Origin: an uncultured Dorea sp.
GTDB lineage: Bacteria > Bacillota_A > Clostridia > Lachnospirales > Lachnospiraceae
Direction of reading: 5' to 3'
Length of the DNA: 5,996 nucleotides
Assembly: GCA_948468495.1 (NCBI GenBank)
Contig: CAOKJI010000135.1
Coordinates: 1-5,996, forward strand
Shown: positions 5,230-5,996 of the stretch, piece after piece
How the letters are laid out: the number at the start of each line of letters is the position of its first letter
How positions within the stretch are numbered: position 1 is the first letter of the stretch
Made by a program: the position numbers and the translations under genes
The notes under the pieces: generated by a model
Database searches by the model: none
The model's input: the letters and a program-made list of their open reading frames with translations, nothing else
Told to the model about the DNA's origin: nothing

Positions 5230-5996
5230 ATGAGCAAATCACTTATCGCAGTACCAATTGGAGATCCGGCGGGAGTAGGGCCGGAGATTGTAGCAAAATC
5301 AGTTGCCGCAAAGGAAGTATTTGACGTGGCGAACTGTGTGGTTGTGGGAGACAGGACGATCATGGAAAATGCTATCAGGATCAGCGGGGTTTCTCTTAGC
5401 GTGAATGTAATTGAAGGCCCTGAGGACGGCAATTTCCGCGAGGGAGTCCTGAATCTCATTGATTTAGGCAATGTTGACATGACCAAATTTGAATTTGGGA
5501 AAGTCAATGGGATGTGCGGTCAGGCTGCATATCAATATATTGCAAAGAGTATTGAGCTTGCCAATGAAGGCAGGGTTGACGCTGTGGCGACCACGCCGAT
5601 TAACAAGGAGTCTTTAAGAGCAGGGAACATTAATTTCATCGGGCATACGGAGATTTTCGGCGCTCTTACCGGTACGGAAGATCCTCTTACCATGTTCGAG
5701 ACAAATGGAATGCGGGTGTTCTTTCTGACCAGACATGTGTCTCTGCGGGAAATGCTGGACATGATTACAAAGGACAGAATCATTGATTATGTGAAGCGTT
5801 GTACGGAGGCTCTTGAAAAACTTGGCGTGAAGGATGGAACGATGGCGATTGCCGGACTGAATCCTCACAGCGGGGAGCATGGGCTCTTTGGCTGGGAGGA
5901 AGTTAACGAGATTACGCCGGCGATTGAGGAATTGCAGAAGGAGGGATACAAGGTTGTGGGACCCATCGGGGCGGATTCCGTCTTCCACCAGGCGGC
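5230..5996 (+). CDS. pdxA: PdxA-family 4-phospho-tetronate/4-phosphohydroxythreonine dehydrogenase (PdxA2-like), C-terminus cut
   Basis: 255 codons are present before the right edge; complete PdxA proteins have about 330. ATG at 5230 follows AAAGGA (5215-5220) by nine bases. [14 protein letters not shown] (10-23) is the family N-terminal signature, TTPINKE (121-127) and GHTE (138-141) form the substrate phosphate and hydroxyacid site, and His169 (TRHVS) and His213 ([10 protein letters not shown], 209-218) align with two of the three metal-binding His of E. coli PdxA; the third (YHDQ) lies past the edge. GPIGADSVF (244-252) matches the later GP-x-x-AD-x-x-F motif. The loop after His213 reads GEHG where E. 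coli PdxA has GEGG. True PdxA acts in vitamin B6 synthesis; the PdxA2 branch oxidises and decarboxylates 4-phospho-D-threonate or D-erythronate. Following a four-carbon acid kinase, the catabolic role is much more likely. The pdxA symbol denotes the family. Confidence 0.93.
   Translation, partial: MSKSLIAVPIGDPAGVGPEIVAKSVAAKEVFDVANCVVVGDRTIMENAIRISGVSLSVNVIEGPEDGNFREGVLNLIDLGNVDMTKFEFGKVNGMCGQAAYQYIAKSIELANEGRVDAVATTPINKESLRAGNINFIGHTEIFGALTGTEDPLTMFETNGMRVFFLTRHVSLREMLDMITKDRIIDYVKRCTEALEKLGVKDGTMAIAGLNPHSGEHGLFGWEEVNEITPAIEELQKEGYKVVGPIGADSVFHQA

Noticed and set aside
1..5996. CRISPR array, insertion sequence, phage genes, tRNA or rRNA
   Set aside because: No regularly spaced direct repeats with unique spacers, no transposase or integrase motifs, no terminal inverted repeats and no RNA gene signatures were seen.

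Overview
The window looks like a chromosomal segment from a low-to-mid GC Clostridia bacterium, probably Lachnospiraceae-like. The basis is strong AGGAGG/AAGGAGG ribosome sites before nearly every gene, A+T-rich promoter regions with near-consensus sigma-A boxes, and the gene content. No species can be named from the sequence. I see no phage, transposase, CRISPR, tRNA or rRNA signal.

Layout. Left part, minus strand: the first 49 codons of a GntR-family regulator run off the left edge (1-148). Next is a small predicted exported protein (374-859) with four DxNGDGICD calcium-loop-like repeats and a Gly/Asn-rich tail ending in RGGRGR. A divergent 406-base intergenic region (860-1265) separates this from the plus-strand genes. 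It holds a near-consensus promoter whose spacer is a perfect 14-bp palindrome (ACCGGTATACCGGT), then a leader of about 100 nt with a perfect 10-bp inverted repeat. Right part, plus strand, four genes: a GarR/LtnD-type beta-hydroxyacid dehydrogenase (1266-2153); a long-form four-carbon acid sugar kinase (DUF1537 family, 2233-3657); an A+T-rich gap with a second near-perfect promoter; a short-form four-carbon acid sugar kinase (3812-5116); and a PdxA-family phosphohydroxyacid dehydrogenase cut by the right edge (5230-5996).

How the genes fit together. DUF1537 kinases next to a GarR-like dehydrogenase and a PdxA homologue are the known signature of four-carbon sugar acid (tetronate) catabolism. 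In the characterised D-threonate/D-erythronate branch, the acid is phosphorylated at C4 by a DUF1537 kinase, then oxidised and decarboxylated by PdxA2 to dihydroxyacetone phosphate. In the L-threonate/D-erythronate branches, a GarR-like dehydrogenase makes an oxo acid that a DUF1537 kinase then phosphorylates. This window could hold parts of both branches, under two separate promoters. The isomerase (OtnI), decarboxylase (OtnC) and transporter are not in view. The PdxA homologue is therefore more likely catabolic than a vitamin B6 enzyme. The GntR regulator is a plausible controller because the palindrome has a GTATAC core typical of GntR operators, but this is inference.

The best candidates for something undescribed are the exported calcium-loop/Gly-rich protein, the regulatory architecture of the first promoter and its leader, and the exact substrates of the two kinases. 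The core pathway type is already known.
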